From assembly GCF_900258515.1 (NCBI RefSeq), contig NZ_LT984884.1:1922550-1986549 (forward strand): a stretch of 64,000 nt of DNA. Reading direction: 5' to 3'. This DNA comes from Lentibacillus sp. Marseille-P4043 (GTDB lineage: Bacteria; Bacillota; Bacilli; Bacillales; Amphibacillaceae). Below, one piece after another: positions 26,921 to 36,210 of the stretch. Both the position numbers and the translations under genes were made by a program. The notes beneath the pieces are model-generated. The model searched no databases, had not been told where the DNA came from, and worked only from the letters and a program-made list of their open reading frames with translations. Numbering within the stretch: the first letter of the stretch is position 1; every line of letters begins with the position of its first letter.

Positions 26921-28096
26921 ATGGAAGCTAATATTTTTGATGATAAAGCACAGACAGCACTAAGGCTGTTATTGGAAAAGTTCTGGATACTTCGGTCAAA
27001 AGAACCTGAATTGTATCAACTCGTCCGTGAACGGGAAAAAGTGTTGAAACGATATGTTGATGAGAAGTTTGGCTTTGATCTAATTGTACATCAGCATTTT
27101 ATTAAACTGGAGAAAATCCCTGTTGAGGCAAAAAGCTGGATGGGGATGCAGGAATTTCAGGAACCGCGTGATTATGCGATGTTTTGCTGTGCGCTGGCGT
27201 TTACGGAAAATCGCTCGGTTGATGAGCAATTTTTACTTTCGGATATTTGCGAGGACATCAAGGATCTGTATCCAGGCGAATTACCACTTGATTGGACGAA
27301 CTATAACCATCGTAAATCACTTGTAAGGGTGATTAGGCAGCTAGAAAAATTATCAATCCTAACATCGGTGGAAGGGGAAATCGAGCAGTTTGCCATGAAC
27401 GAGGAGCAGGAAGTTCTCTACGAAGTTACGGTGTATGCACGTTATTTCATGCGATCGTATCCGAAAGATTTATTTGAATATAATTCCGCAGATGAGATTT
27501 TGCACAGTGAATGGGCACGGCATGAGGCTGATGAACGGCGTAAGCGGGTATATCGTAAACTCTTAATTTCTCCAGTTGTTCATCGGGAGAGTGAGGATGA
27601 TCCTGATTTCGCATACATTCGAAACTACCGGAATCGATTGCGCGATGATTTGGAGGAACACACGATGTTTCGTTTTGAGGTATTTAAAAATGCTGCACTG
27701 CTCGTGACCGATGAGAAAAAGCAAGAACTGACCCTGTTTCCAGACCAAAAGGCAATCATGGATGTAGCACTTCATTTTGCAGCTTATTTACGTGAACGGT
27801 TAAACGAATACCCACTTGATGCACTAGGAAACATCCGTTTGACAAAGGTTATGTTTGAGCAGATTGTTACAAATTTACATGCGTTATACGGAAAGGGCTG
27901 GAGCAAGCAATATCGTGAAGGAACAATTAACAGCACAATGAACGAACTGATTGTTTTGCTAGAGGACTGGGAAATGCTAGAAATAGAGGCTGTGACGAAT
28001 GCGTATATTTTGAAACCGTTATTCGGTAGGTTTGCTGGAAGATTTCCAAAAGACTTCGAGGCTAAGGAGGGTCAAACACATGATGAAGCAAAATAA
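26921..28096 (+). CDS. jetB: Wadjet subunit JetB, DUF2398
   Basis: A 391-aa protein of the DUF2398 (TIGR02678) family, equivalent to the winged-helix KITE subunit. Characteristic text includes YAMFCCALAFTENRSVDEQF and the stretch ERRKRVYRKLLISPVVH. It begins directly after jetA and its end overlaps jetC by 17 bases, so the three genes are translationally coupled. Confidence 0.88.
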   Translation: MEANIFDDKAQTALRLLLEKFWILRSKEPELYQLVREREKVLKRYVDEKFGFDLIVHQHFIKLEKIPVEAKSWMGMQEFQEPRDYAMFCCALAFTENRSVDEQFLLSDICEDIKDLYPGELPLDWTNYNHRKSLVRVIRQLEKLSILTSVEGEIEQFAMNEEQEVLYEVTVYARYFMRSYPKDLFEYNSADEILHSEWARHEADERRKRVYRKLLISPVVHRESEDDPDFAYIRNYRNRLRDDLEEHTMFRFEVFKNAALLVTDEKKQELTLFPDQKAIMDVALHFAAYLRERLNEYPLDALGNIRLTKVMFEQIVTNLHALYGKGWSKQYREGTINSTMNELIVLLEDWEMLEIEAVTNAYILKPLFGRFAGRFPKDFEAKEGQTHDEAK

Positions 28097-31000
28097 ATGG
28101 AAAATGAACCGGGCTGGATTGTTGAACTTTTGGTACTATGACAATGAAATTTTTGACTTTGCCGATGGGAAGTTATTACTCCGCGGAAGTAACGGATCAG
28201 GGAAGTCGGTGACGATGCAAAGTATTTTACCTGTTTTATTGGACGGAAAAAAATCCCCTGACAGGCTTGACCCATTTGGCTCGAAGGCGCGGAAAATGGA
28301 AGACTACTTGTTAGGTGAAAAGGATATTGTTGACCGTGATGAGCGGACAGGTTATTTATTTCTCGAGTATAAGCGGGAAGATACGAATCAATATATCACG
28401 ACCGGAATCGGCTTACAGGCACGCCGGCACAAGACGATGAATTTTTGGGGCTTTGTCATTACGGATAATCGTCGCATCGGCAAAGATTTTGACCTATATG
28501 AAGTTGAACGTAATGCTGGTGAAAAACAGCAGATTCCTTTATCCCGTGTGCAATTGGAGAATCGAATCGGTACTGGTGGGCATGTTGTTAGAACACAGGG
28601 CGATTATATGAAACTGGTAAATAAGTATATTTTTGGCTTTGAAACGATCGAGGCATACGAGGATTTGATCAAATTATTGATTCAATTACGTAGTCCGAAG
28701 CTATCAAAGGATTTTAAGCCGACTGTTATTTATGAAATTTTGGAAGCGGCATTGCCACCATTAACAGATGAAGATTTACGTCATTTATCAGATACGATTG
28801 AACATATGGACCAGACAAAGCAACAGATCGAACAACTAGAGCGTGAGCACCAAGCGCTGGACAAGTTAATCAAACGCTATGATGCCTACAATGAATATGG
28901 TATCGCTGACAAAGCACACGAGTACGTACAGGCAAAAAAACGATTTGCAAAAGTGGAACATGTTGCACAGGAGAAAATGAACACGGAGGCGGTACTTGGT
29001 CAGGAGATTAGCGAACTTGGTGAGCGTAATCGGGAGCTTGAGCAATCGGTTGAAGTGTTGGAGCAAAAACGGACACGTCTGCAAAATCACAAAGTATGGA
29101 ATTTAGAACAGGAACGAACCGATGAACAGCATGCACTACATGAAGCAGAAAGTGAGTTTGCTAAAAAGGATCAACAAGTGACAGATAAAAAGCGCCAGGA
29201 ACTTACGACAAAAGAGGAATTGGAAAAGCTGGATGGAGAACTTGAAGAGAATGAACAGAAAATTGCTGATATGCTGCTTGATTTGCAGGCTGATGCAGAT
29301 GAAGCAGCATTTGGACAGCATGCATTAAATGAGCAGGATTTCACTCGAAATAAAGCAGGAGATTTTGATTTTACGGTTTGGAGCCAGGAAGCAGAAAATC
29401 ACTATCAAAAGCTCGAAATGATTAGTGAGCAATTACGTACGTATGAGCAGTTGAAACAACGGATTGTTGATTTCCAGAAAAAAATTGCCGATAAGCAGTT
29501 AGATGTCGATAAGGCAAGACAGGAAGAAAAAGACTGGCAGGCTATTTTTGAAAAAGATAAGCAGGATAAGTTGCATGCAATATACAAGTGGACCGAGCAA
29601 TATTCCTTCTTTACTGTTGACGATGAAGTATTGCGGAAAGCATCTCGAAGTATTGATCAACTCTATGAACCGTATTCCTACGAGACGATTCGTCAGCCGT
29701 TTATTCAGGTGAATAATGAATACCAATTGGCCATGAACGAAACAATTGCGACAAAGAAAAGCAAGCTAGCTGAATTAAAGACGGTAATGGAAGAAAAAGA
29801 AATGGAACTTGCCGAGTGGAAAGCTAAACGTGATCCAGAGCCACCGAATCAGCAGGAAGCAACGAAAGAAGCGCGCCGGATTTTACGTGAGGGTGGGCAT
29901 GCATTTGTTCCGTTTTATGAAGCAGTTGAGTTTCAGGAACATGTCACAGATGATGTGCGAAACCGGATGGAGGCAGCATTACTTGATAGTGGATTGCTTG
30001 ATGCGTTAATCACAGCAGAGGGTACCCCGATTACACATGATCGTGTTATTCAAACGCGGCCGAACATGATGGCCCACACACTTGCGGATTACTTAATGCC
30101 AGATTTAGAAGCTGATGCAGCTATATCTGCGGTGATGGTTGATGAGGTATTGCGAAGTATCTTGGTCGATGATATGGCGGAAGATGCAAGTTTGCAAATT
30201 CAGGAAAATGGCGCCTATCAAATCGGTCTACTGCAAGGCCATGCGGTACCAGTTGAAGCGGTAAGATTTATCGGACGCAATGCTCGAAAACGCTATCGGG
30301 AAGAACAGATAGCACGAATTACGAATGAAATTTCTTTGTTAATGGAAGAACAACAGGAAGTAACTCGCTCGATTGATGAGTTATACGATAAAATTCAAGC
30401 GGCACGTGATGCTATGGAACTTTTCCCAAATGATGAAGATCTGCAAGTTAGTTTCCAACAAATGAAGGAAAAACGGTTTTTAATTGATCAATTAGGTAAA
30501 GATTTGCAGCGGCTTGATGAAGAAATGCAGGTAACATCGCATGAATTCCATGACGTAAAGCGGGGATTGGATACGAAAACACGGGATCTTAATGTGGCAT
30601 TCTCCTATGGTGCATATGCAGAAGCAAAGCAAGTGATGCGTCGCTATGAAAAAGATCTACAGACGTTAATTACCGTTCATACAAGTTACCGCCATCAGCA
30701 AAAGAATATAAAGCAATTGCAGCAACGTTTAGATGAACTAAGTTTAGAAGTGGATGATTTGAATGGGGAATTGAATCTGCTGAGCGATAAAAAGACTAGG
30801 ATTTCACACAATATTACCGAAATCGAGAAGCAGTTGGAATTACATGGAGCAGCAGATATTCGAAAGCAAATCCAAGATGTTCAAGCATCACTGCAATCGG
30901 CAAATCGGGAGCTCACTGAAAATAACTCCGTATTGCCGCGTAAGGAAGCAAAATGCGAAACATTGCAAGCGGAAATTGATCAGCAAAAACAAAGAATGCA

Positions 31001-32225
31001 CTTTCTGGAGCAACTGATCGAGGCATGGTATGAGGCCTTTTCTCAAGAAGTAAATTATGGATTTATTACGTTCCCAGATGATCTAGACTCGAACGATTCT
31101 CGAGCTGTTTGGGTTGATAAAACGTATAAACAAGTGCTGAAGGAAAAGGATAAGGCAAAAATTGAAGGCCAGCTAACAAGTGCATTTTTCGAACAACAAA
31201 CGGATTTAATGGAATACCGGATGACGGATACCCAAGTACCAGCACTCGATTTTCCATGGATGAATGACGAATGGACCGATGAACAGCAAATTCAGATAAA
31301 TAATTGGCGACAAAAAGCAACAAGGCGCTTGATCCAACTTGATTTTCAAGGAAAGCGTGTAAGTCCGTATTACATTCAAGAAACAGTTGAAAAAGATCAA
31401 TTGCGCCAACAGAATCTATTGGACGATCAGGATCGCAAACTTTATGAAGAAATTTTATTCGATTCGGTCGGAAAAAAACTTCGTAGTCGGATCGGACGCG
31501 CCCAAAACTGGACGGAGAAAATGAATAAGTTAATGGAAAACAGTGATTCTTCATCAGGTCTCGCATTCTCGATTCGTTGGAAACCGCGAACAGCTGAAAC
31601 TGAAGCAGAACTTGACACAAAAGAACTTGTCGACTTACTGCGCCGCGACCCGCGTTTACTGAAAGATGAGGACATCGATCAAGTAATTGACCACTTCCGC
31701 TCGAAAATTGACCGGGCTAAAGAAATCGTTGAAATGAAAGGGGAAGGAAACACACTCTTGCAGGTGCTGAAAGATGTGCTTGATTATCGCAACTGGTTCT
31801 CGTTTGTTTTGTCATTTAAGCGGGAAGGCGAGCCAAAACGAGAGTTAACAAATCATGCCTTTTATCAATTCAGTGGTGGAGAAAAAGCAATGGCAATGTA
31901 CATTCCATTGTTTACCGCGTGTTATTCCCGTTATTTGGAAGCGGACGAAACAGCACCATATATTATTTCATTGGACGAAGCATTTGCCGGGGTTGATGAA
32001 GATAATATCAGTGTCATGTTCCGCATCGTCGAGGAACTTGGATTTGACTATATGATGAATTCGCAGGTGCTATGGGGAGATTATGAGACGATACCCTCCT
32101 TATCGATTTGTGAACTCGTTCGTCCGAAGAATAAAGATTTCGTAACCGTAATTCGTTATCATTGGGATGGAAATAAGCGGTCACTAGTTGTGGATGATGA
32201 AGCTGCGGCGACACGTGAGGTTTGA
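28080..32225 (+). CDS. jetC: Wadjet subunit JetC, SMC-like ATPase
   Basis: A 1381-aa SMC/MukB/SbcC-like ATPase (TIGR02680). The Walker A motif is RGSNGSGKS at residues about 35-43. Two long coiled-coil arms (about 235-600 and 740-990) surround a hinge-like region near residues 610-720 (RILREGGHAFVPFYEAVEF). The ABC signature is QFSGGEKAMAMYIPLF, and Walker B is YIISLDEAFAGVDED. The start is ATG 28080 behind AAGGAGGG. It should form the loop-extruding motor. A 21-bp repeat array starts 25 bases after its stop. Confidence 0.93.
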   Translation: MMKQNKWKMNRAGLLNFWYYDNEIFDFADGKLLLRGSNGSGKSVTMQSILPVLLDGKKSPDRLDPFGSKARKMEDYLLGEKDIVDRDERTGYLFLEYKREDTNQYITTGIGLQARRHKTMNFWGFVITDNRRIGKDFDLYEVERNAGEKQQIPLSRVQLENRIGTGGHVVRTQGDYMKLVNKYIFGFETIEAYEDLIKLLIQLRSPKLSKDFKPTVIYEILEAALPPLTDEDLRHLSDTIEHMDQTKQQIEQLEREHQALDKLIKRYDAYNEYGIADKAHEYVQAKKRFAKVEHVAQEKMNTEAVLGQEISELGERNRELEQSVEVLEQKRTRLQNHKVWNLEQERTDEQHALHEAESEFAKKDQQVTDKKRQELTTKEELEKLDGELEENEQKIADMLLDLQADADEAAFGQHALNEQDFTRNKAGDFDFTVWSQEAENHYQKLEMISEQLRTYEQLKQRIVDFQKKIADKQLDVDKARQEEKDWQAIFEKDKQDKLHAIYKWTEQYSFFTVDDEVLRKASRSIDQLYEPYSYETIRQPFIQVNNEYQLAMNETIATKKSKLAELKTVMEEKEMELAEWKAKRDPEPPNQQEATKEARRILREGGHAFVPFYEAVEFQEHVTDDVRNRMEAALLDSGLLDALITAEGTPITHDRVIQTRPNMMAHTLADYLMPDLEADAAISAVMVDEVLRSILVDDMAEDASLQIQENGAYQIGLLQGHAVPVEAVRFIGRNARKRYREEQIARITNEISLLMEEQQEVTRSIDELYDKIQAARDAMELFPNDEDLQVSFQQMKEKRFLIDQLGKDLQRLDEEMQVTSHEFHDVKRGLDTKTRDLNVAFSYGAYAEAKQVMRRYEKDLQTLITVHTSYRHQQKNIKQLQQRLDELSLEVDDLNGELNLLSDKKTRISHNITEIEKQLELHGAADIRKQIQDVQASLQSANRELTENNSVLPRKEAKCETLQAEIDQQKQRMHFLEQLIEAWYEAFSQEVNYGFITFPDDLDSNDSRAVWVDKTYKQVLKEKDKAKIEGQLTSAFFEQQTDLMEYRMTDTQVPALDFPWMNDEWTDEQQIQINNWRQKATRRLIQLDFQGKRVSPYYIQETVEKDQLRQQNLLDDQDRKLYEEILFDSVGKKLRSRIGRAQNWTEKMNKLMENSDSSSGLAFSIRWKPRTAETEAELDTKELVDLLRRDPRLLKDEDIDQVIDHFRSKIDRAKEIVEMKGEGNTLLQVLKDVLDYRNWFSFVLSFKREGEPKRELTNHAFYQFSGGEKAMAMYIPLFTACYSRYLEADETAPYIISLDEAFAGVDEDNISVMFRIVEELGFDYMMNSQVLWGDYETIPSLSICELVRPKNKDFVTVIRYHWDGNKRSLVVDDEAAATREV

Positions 32226-32250
32226 TTAGGAAGAAAGCTGCGTCATCGGT

Positions 32251-32682
32251 AGTCGCGCACTCAGGCCGAGAAGTCGCGCACTCGGGCCGCAAAGTCGCGC
32301 ACTCGGACCGAAAAGTCGCGCACCCGTGCCGCAAAGTCGCGCACTCGGGCCGAGAAGTCGCGCACTCGGGCCGCAAAGTCGCGCACTCGGGCCGAGAAGT
32401 CGCGCACTCGGACCGAAAAGTCGCGCACCCGGGCGAAGAAGTCGTGCACTCAGGCCGAGAAGTCGCGCACTCAGGCCGCAAAGTCGCGCACCCGTGCCGC
32501 AAAGTCGCGCACTCAGGCCGAGAAGTCGCGCACTCGGGCCGAAAAGTCGCGCACTCGGACCGAAAAGTCGCGCGCTCGGGCCAAGAAGTCGTGCACTCAG
32601 GCCGAGAAGTCGCGCACTCAGGCCGAGAAGTCGCGCACTCGGGCGAAGAAGTCGTGCACTCAGGCCGAGAAGTCGCGCACAC
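32251..32682 (+). repeat. GC-rich tandem array 2 (21-bp unit, about 21 copies) inside the Wadjet operon
   Basis: The unit is the same as in array 1: AAGTCGCGCAC followed by TCGGGCCGAG, TCAGGCCGAG, TCGGACCGAA, CCGTGCCGCA or CGGGCGAAGA, in the same orientation. A few units read GTCGTGCAC. The variants do not form a strict higher-order order as in array 1. Because 21 is a multiple of three and no unit has a stop codon, one frame (VAHSGRE repeated) is open from the jetC stop into jetD. The array ends about 50 bases before the jetD ATG. Confidence 0.95.
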
Positions 32683-32734
32683 CCGGCTCGAACTCGCTTA
32701 TCAACCACAAAAAAATTTAATTCGAGGGATTACC

Positions 32735-34006
32735 ATGAGAAATGATATACAACAAGCAACAGCATTTTTTAAAAGTGAAAAAGCATATCAATCACTTTTT
32801 GAGCAATTCCGGAAAAAATATGAATCACTCGGCCGTATTGGGGGAACCATCCCCGTTCGGTTGTTTTCTCGTAATGAACTTGAGGTAATTGGCAGATTTT
32901 TCGGTATGTCAGCGGACAAGCTGGAGGCAAAAAAGTCGATTTCCGTTGTGGCATTTGAGCAACAGCTTCAGGATACGCGCTTTCAAGGTGTAAGTTTGAA
33001 GCAACTACTCGACACTTATTTTGGTGAGGTGGTTATTTCTAAAAAGCAGTTGAAACAAAACAAGGAAGAAAAATTGCATACACTTTTATGTAGTTTAAAA
33101 GAAAAATATCCTGTCATGACATTCTGGCTCGATCATCTTTCAGGCTCACCTGTGGAAGGTCGCTGGATTCTTAGGATCGCAGAGGATGATCCGCACCAAT
33201 TTTCTCAGTTGATTGGCGTATTGGCAACAGCTCTCGATTCGTTGCCTGCTACAGCTGAACGGCTTCCAATGTTCAGTCAGCGTATCACAGCCGACCCACA
33301 CGCATTTGATTTGCATACCGATCTTGGAAAAATGTTGCTACACGTTTTAGCTATTAAGATGAATGGCGAGATTAGCGTGCCATCTAGCACCGAAGCAGTT
33401 AATGAGCTGTTGAAAAACTATCACATTTACCGTGATGATTTACTGAATTTCGTCACCTGTGCTGGGTTCTATGCGGAAACTAGGGGAGCTGTTCATCCAG
33501 TATGGCAGGCTGCGGTGGACTACCATACAGTGCAAAATATTCCATTGCGTGAACTGACCTCGGTCGATCGTGTTTACCCGGCAAAAGGAAGTGATGTATG
33601 GATCGTTGAAAATTCAGGTGTTTGCTCCACATTATTGGATTACAAACCTGACATGACTATCATTTGCACGAATGGCCAGTTTAAACTAGCGGCATTAATG
33701 TTGATGGACTTATTAGTGGAAGAAGGATGTACCCTTCATTATGCTGGTGATTTCGATCCAGAAGGACTTGGTATGGCACAAAGGCTGTTGGATAGGTATC
33801 CTAATCATGCCAAACTATGGCGGATGAATCTTGCAGCCTATCAGAAAACTGCACCAGTGAAGGAATTAACTGCTGAGCGTTTGGAGAAATTGCATGGGAT
33901 TACAAATGATGAATTAAGTTTGGTTGCTGATGAGATGCGAATCTTGGGAAAAGCTGGGTATCAGGAAGCATTGGTTGAGTTGATGGTGGAAGATGTAAGT
34001 GAGTGA
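32735..34006 (+). CDS. jetD: Wadjet nuclease subunit JetD, DUF3323/DUF2399
   Basis: A 423-aa protein (TIGR02679). The N-terminal half matches DUF3323 (YESLGRIGGTIPVRLFSRNE). The C-terminal half is DUF2399, a TOPRIM-like nuclease domain related to topoisomerase VI subunit A (IVENSGVCSTLL, TIICTNGQFKLAALMLMDLL, and the acidic HYAGDFDPEGLGMA). JetD cuts the DNA captured by the SMC motor. The start is ATG 32735 behind GAGGG. The same frame is open upstream to a TTG at 32222 that overlaps the jetC stop, so an extended 594-aa form with about 170 residues from the repeat array is formally possible. Confidence 0.88.
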   Translation: MRNDIQQATAFFKSEKAYQSLFEQFRKKYESLGRIGGTIPVRLFSRNELEVIGRFFGMSADKLEAKKSISVVAFEQQLQDTRFQGVSLKQLLDTYFGEVVISKKQLKQNKEEKLHTLLCSLKEKYPVMTFWLDHLSGSPVEGRWILRIAEDDPHQFSQLIGVLATALDSLPATAERLPMFSQRITADPHAFDLHTDLGKMLLHVLAIKMNGEISVPSSTEAVNELLKNYHIYRDDLLNFVTCAGFYAETRGAVHPVWQAAVDYHTVQNIPLRELTSVDRVYPAKGSDVWIVENSGVCSTLLDYKPDMTIICTNGQFKLAALMLMDLLVEEGCTLHYAGDFDPEGLGMAQRLLDRYPNHAKLWRMNLAAYQKTAPVKELTAERLEKLHGITNDELSLVADEMRILGKAGYQEALVELMVEDVSE

Positions 34007-34034
34007 TTCGGTGAGCGTTAAAATTGGACAATAT

Positions 34035-34064
34035 GCTTCGTGAAGCGACACAAATGTGTTTTTT
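34035..34064 (+). terminator. Terminator of the Wadjet operon
   Basis: Two adjacent hairpins, GCTTCGTGAAGC and ACACAAATGTGT, end in TTTTTTG. Confidence 0.65.
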
Positions 34065-34127
34065 GTTCTAGAAGAAAAAACCTTCTTTTCCACCCTAATT
34101 ACCAGTGAAATTTCATATTATGTTCGC

Positions 34128-34159
34128 TTGTTGAAAAATGTCGACCATGCTACTATTAA
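34128..34159 (+). promoter_or_regulatory. Promoter of the first coiled-coil gene
   Basis: Two overlapping pairs fit sigma-A: TTGTTG/TACTAT and TTGAAA/TATTAA, each with a 17-base spacer. They precede the GTG start at 34188. Confidence 0.65.
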
Positions 34160-34187
34160 TACACTAACAATAAAGGGGGCGAATAGT

Positions 34188-34496
34188 GTGCGTGAGATAA
34201 CGATGGAAGATCTATTTCAAGCCATTCATGATTTGTCAGCTGATGTAAAGAATGTGCAAGGGGAAACGACCAATATAAAAACGGAAATCAAAGAAATAAA
34301 GTCAGAAATGAAAGACATGCAAGCCGAAATGAAAGAAATGAAGTCAGAAACGAAAAGCATTAAAATAGAAATGAAAGACATGAAAGATGAACTAAAACAG
34401 GATATTCGAAAAGTAGATCAAAAGGTTACAATTCTCTCCAATGATATTTTAGAAGCCAAAGCTGACATAACACTATTGCAAAAGGAAGTTTACTAA
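34188..34496 (+). CDS. Small coiled-coil protein, paralogue 1
   Basis: A 102-aa, almost fully helical, charged protein with heptad-like repeats (EIKEIKSEMKDMQAEMKEMK). GTG 34188 follows AAAGGGGGC. The start (MEDLFQAIHDLSADVKNVQ) and the end (DIRKVDQKVTILSNDILEAK) match the next gene (MEDLLQAIIGMADEVKDLQ; NIRKIDQNINLVVEELLKR). It has its own promoter, directly after the Wadjet operon. No known function; a role with the SMC-type complex cannot be shown from sequence. Confidence 0.75.
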   Translation: MREITMEDLFQAIHDLSADVKNVQGETTNIKTEIKEIKSEMKDMQAEMKEMKSETKSIKIEMKDMKDELKQDIRKVDQKVTILSNDILEAKADITLLQKEVY

Positions 34497-34712
34497 AGTC
34501 TCCACAGAAAAAGCCTTTTTTACATTTAATGCCCACCTAGCATAGTGAAAAATCAGGAATAAAGTAACAGTACAACTACCTTCTCCTAAACTTGATGCTA
34601 GCCAATTTTTGTTACCGCTGTTGCGTGAAATCACTTCATTCTTGTTGAACAATCAAAAAAGAACATAGACAGATTTACCCATTATGGAATACATGTTTCG
34701 TTCAAAAGACAC

Positions 34713-34741
34713 TTGTAGGTATATCGAGCTCGTGCTATGAT
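34713..34741 (+). promoter_or_regulatory. Promoter of the second coiled-coil gene
   Basis: TTGTAG (34713-34718) and TATGAT (34736-34741) with a 17-base spacer. The 34497-34712 stretch before it shows no other recognisable feature. Confidence 0.7.
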
Positions 34742-34763
34742 TAGCGTGATGTTAGGGGGGAAT

Positions 34764-35021
34764 ATGTTGACCAAGGAGTTAATGGAAGACTTACTGCAGG
34801 CGATCATAGGCATGGCGGATGAAGTAAAAGATTTACAAACTAGCGGAATTCATTTGGATGAACTTGTTGCAGATATAGAAGTAAGAATGAATGATGTAGG
34901 ATTGGATTTAAATGGATTGCAGCAAAACATTCGAAAAATTGATCAGAACATTAACCTAGTGGTAGAAGAACTTTTGAAAAGACGGGTTACCAAGCCAATC
35001 ATACAAAGAACAGCAAACTAA
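34764..35021 (+). CDS. Small coiled-coil protein, paralogue 2
   Basis: An 85-aa helical protein, a shorter paralogue of the gene at 34188-34496 that lacks most of its Lys/Glu heptad region. ATG 34764 follows TAGGGGGGAAT; the longer frame from 34737 starts within the promoter. The pair look like a tandem duplication, each copy keeping its own sigma-A promoter. Confidence 0.72.
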   Translation: MLTKELMEDLLQAIIGMADEVKDLQTSGIHLDELVADIEVRMNDVGLDLNGLQQNIRKIDQNINLVVEELLKRRVTKPIIQRTAN

Positions 35022-35122
35022 AGCGTGCAACGGCAGGCTTATTTTTTTTGGTCACTTTTGGTTGGTCAATCCTGAGTGAACTGCTATCATAAATACAAGT
35101 CTAGCAATCTAGGGGGATTAAA

Positions 35123-36040
35123 TTGCAAAGTCAAACCAATCGTTTTACCACCATATTGCAAAAAAATAAAGTCATTATGTGGTTGCTAATTCTAACTGTT
35201 ACAATCCTTTGGGGGTATGCATGGGTCCTAATGAAGGAAGTGCTTGCCTATATGGGGCCTTTTACTTTTTCATCATTTCGATTTGGCACAGGTTCGATTG
35301 TGTTACTACTAATTGTATGGCTGTCCCAAAAAGGTTTTCCGCTAAAGAAATACTGGAAACAGTTGCTTATTCAGGGAATTTTACAGACATCCATTGTTTT
35401 TCTGCTTGTTATGTATGGTCTTCGATTTGTAGATGCGGGTAAATCCTCCGTGTTGTTGTATTCAATGCCCATGTGGAGCAGTCTGCTTGCGGCAAAATTC
35501 CTAAACGAGAAATTGACACCAGCAAAGTTTATCGGTTTGCTTATTGGCATGATGGGACTTTTGACAATTTTAGGCTGGGATATTTGGATTGGTCAAAATA
35601 TCCAGGTCCTTTTTGGCGAAATCTTAATCATTATTGCTGCGATTTCATGGGCAATTTCTAATGTGTATTATCGTATCAAACTCCAACACTTACCACAGCT
35701 GCAGGTCAATGCCTATCAAATGCTTTTCGGCACAATCGGTATAATTATTGCAACGTTATTTATGGAATGGAATCAGCCAATCGATCTCAACATACATAGT
35801 ATCTACTATATTTTATTTACAGGTATATTGGCATCTGCACTATGTTTTACGGTCTGGTTTCTTATTTTAAGTTTGATTGATATGGTAACGGCGACAATAT
35901 CAACGCTGCTTGTCCCGATATTCGGGCTGTTTTTCAGCAGTCTCATTATTGATGAAAAAATGTCTATTGGTGTGATAACCGGTTCTGGGCTGATTATTTT
36001 GGGGATTATTGTTGCGCAGGTGACGAAGAAGAAGGAGTAA
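35123..36040 (+). CDS. DMT superfamily (EamA) transporter
   Basis: A 305-aa inner-membrane protein with ten predicted membrane segments in two EamA repeats (about residues 18-150 and 165-300). Typical text is ILWGYAWVLMKEVL and KSSVLLYSMPMWSSLLAAKF. It starts with TTG 35123 after AGGGGGAT. It is a drug/metabolite-type exporter with unknown cargo. Confidence 0.88.
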   Translation: MQSQTNRFTTILQKNKVIMWLLILTVTILWGYAWVLMKEVLAYMGPFTFSSFRFGTGSIVLLLIVWLSQKGFPLKKYWKQLLIQGILQTSIVFLLVMYGLRFVDAGKSSVLLYSMPMWSSLLAAKFLNEKLTPAKFIGLLIGMMGLLTILGWDIWIGQNIQVLFGEILIIIAAISWAISNVYYRIKLQHLPQLQVNAYQMLFGTIGIIIATLFMEWNQPIDLNIHSIYYILFTGILASALCFTVWFLILSLIDMVTATISTLLVPIFGLFFSSLIIDEKMSIGVITGSGLIILGIIVAQVTKKKE

Positions 36041-36092
36041 CAGCAACTGTAAACTTTTGTACAGAACGGTATCTTGGGCTGCTTTAGAAGAT

Positions 36093-36118
36093 TTGATTAT
36101 AATAGTTCTTATAATCAA
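36093..36118. promoter_or_regulatory. Perfect inverted repeat upstream of fliD
   Basis: TTGATTATAA and TTATAATCAA are perfect complements around a six-base spacer. The repeat lies five bases upstream of the SigD -35. There is no T-run, so a terminator is unlikely; an operator or an upstream element is possible. Confidence 0.5.
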
Positions 36119-36123
36119 TTCCC

Positions 36124-36150
36124 TAAACAATTTTTAACTTCAGCCGATAT
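36124..36150 (+). promoter_or_regulatory. SigD (sigma-28) promoter of fliD
   Basis: TAAA, 15 bases, GCCGATAT: an exact match to the SigD consensus for late flagellar and chemotaxis genes. Confidence 0.92.
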
Positions 36151-36210
36151 AAAAGGAAACATCTTAAACAAGTAATATTAAATAGATAAAAACTCTGGAG
36201 GTAAATAATC

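Noticed and set aside
31066..31620. Antisense frame of 184 codons inside jetC
   Set aside because: Lies fully within a conserved SMC gene, with no ribosome binding site or recognisable family.
32014..32745. Long reading frames on both strands across array 2
   Set aside because: Same reason as array 1. Only the frame joining jetD is mentioned, as a possible extension, because it is in frame with a real gene.
25424..34006. Wadjet type I (DUF3375/DUF4194/DUF2220)
   Set aside because: The visible motifs fit DUF2397, DUF2398 and DUF2399 instead; JetD lacks the type I domain layout.
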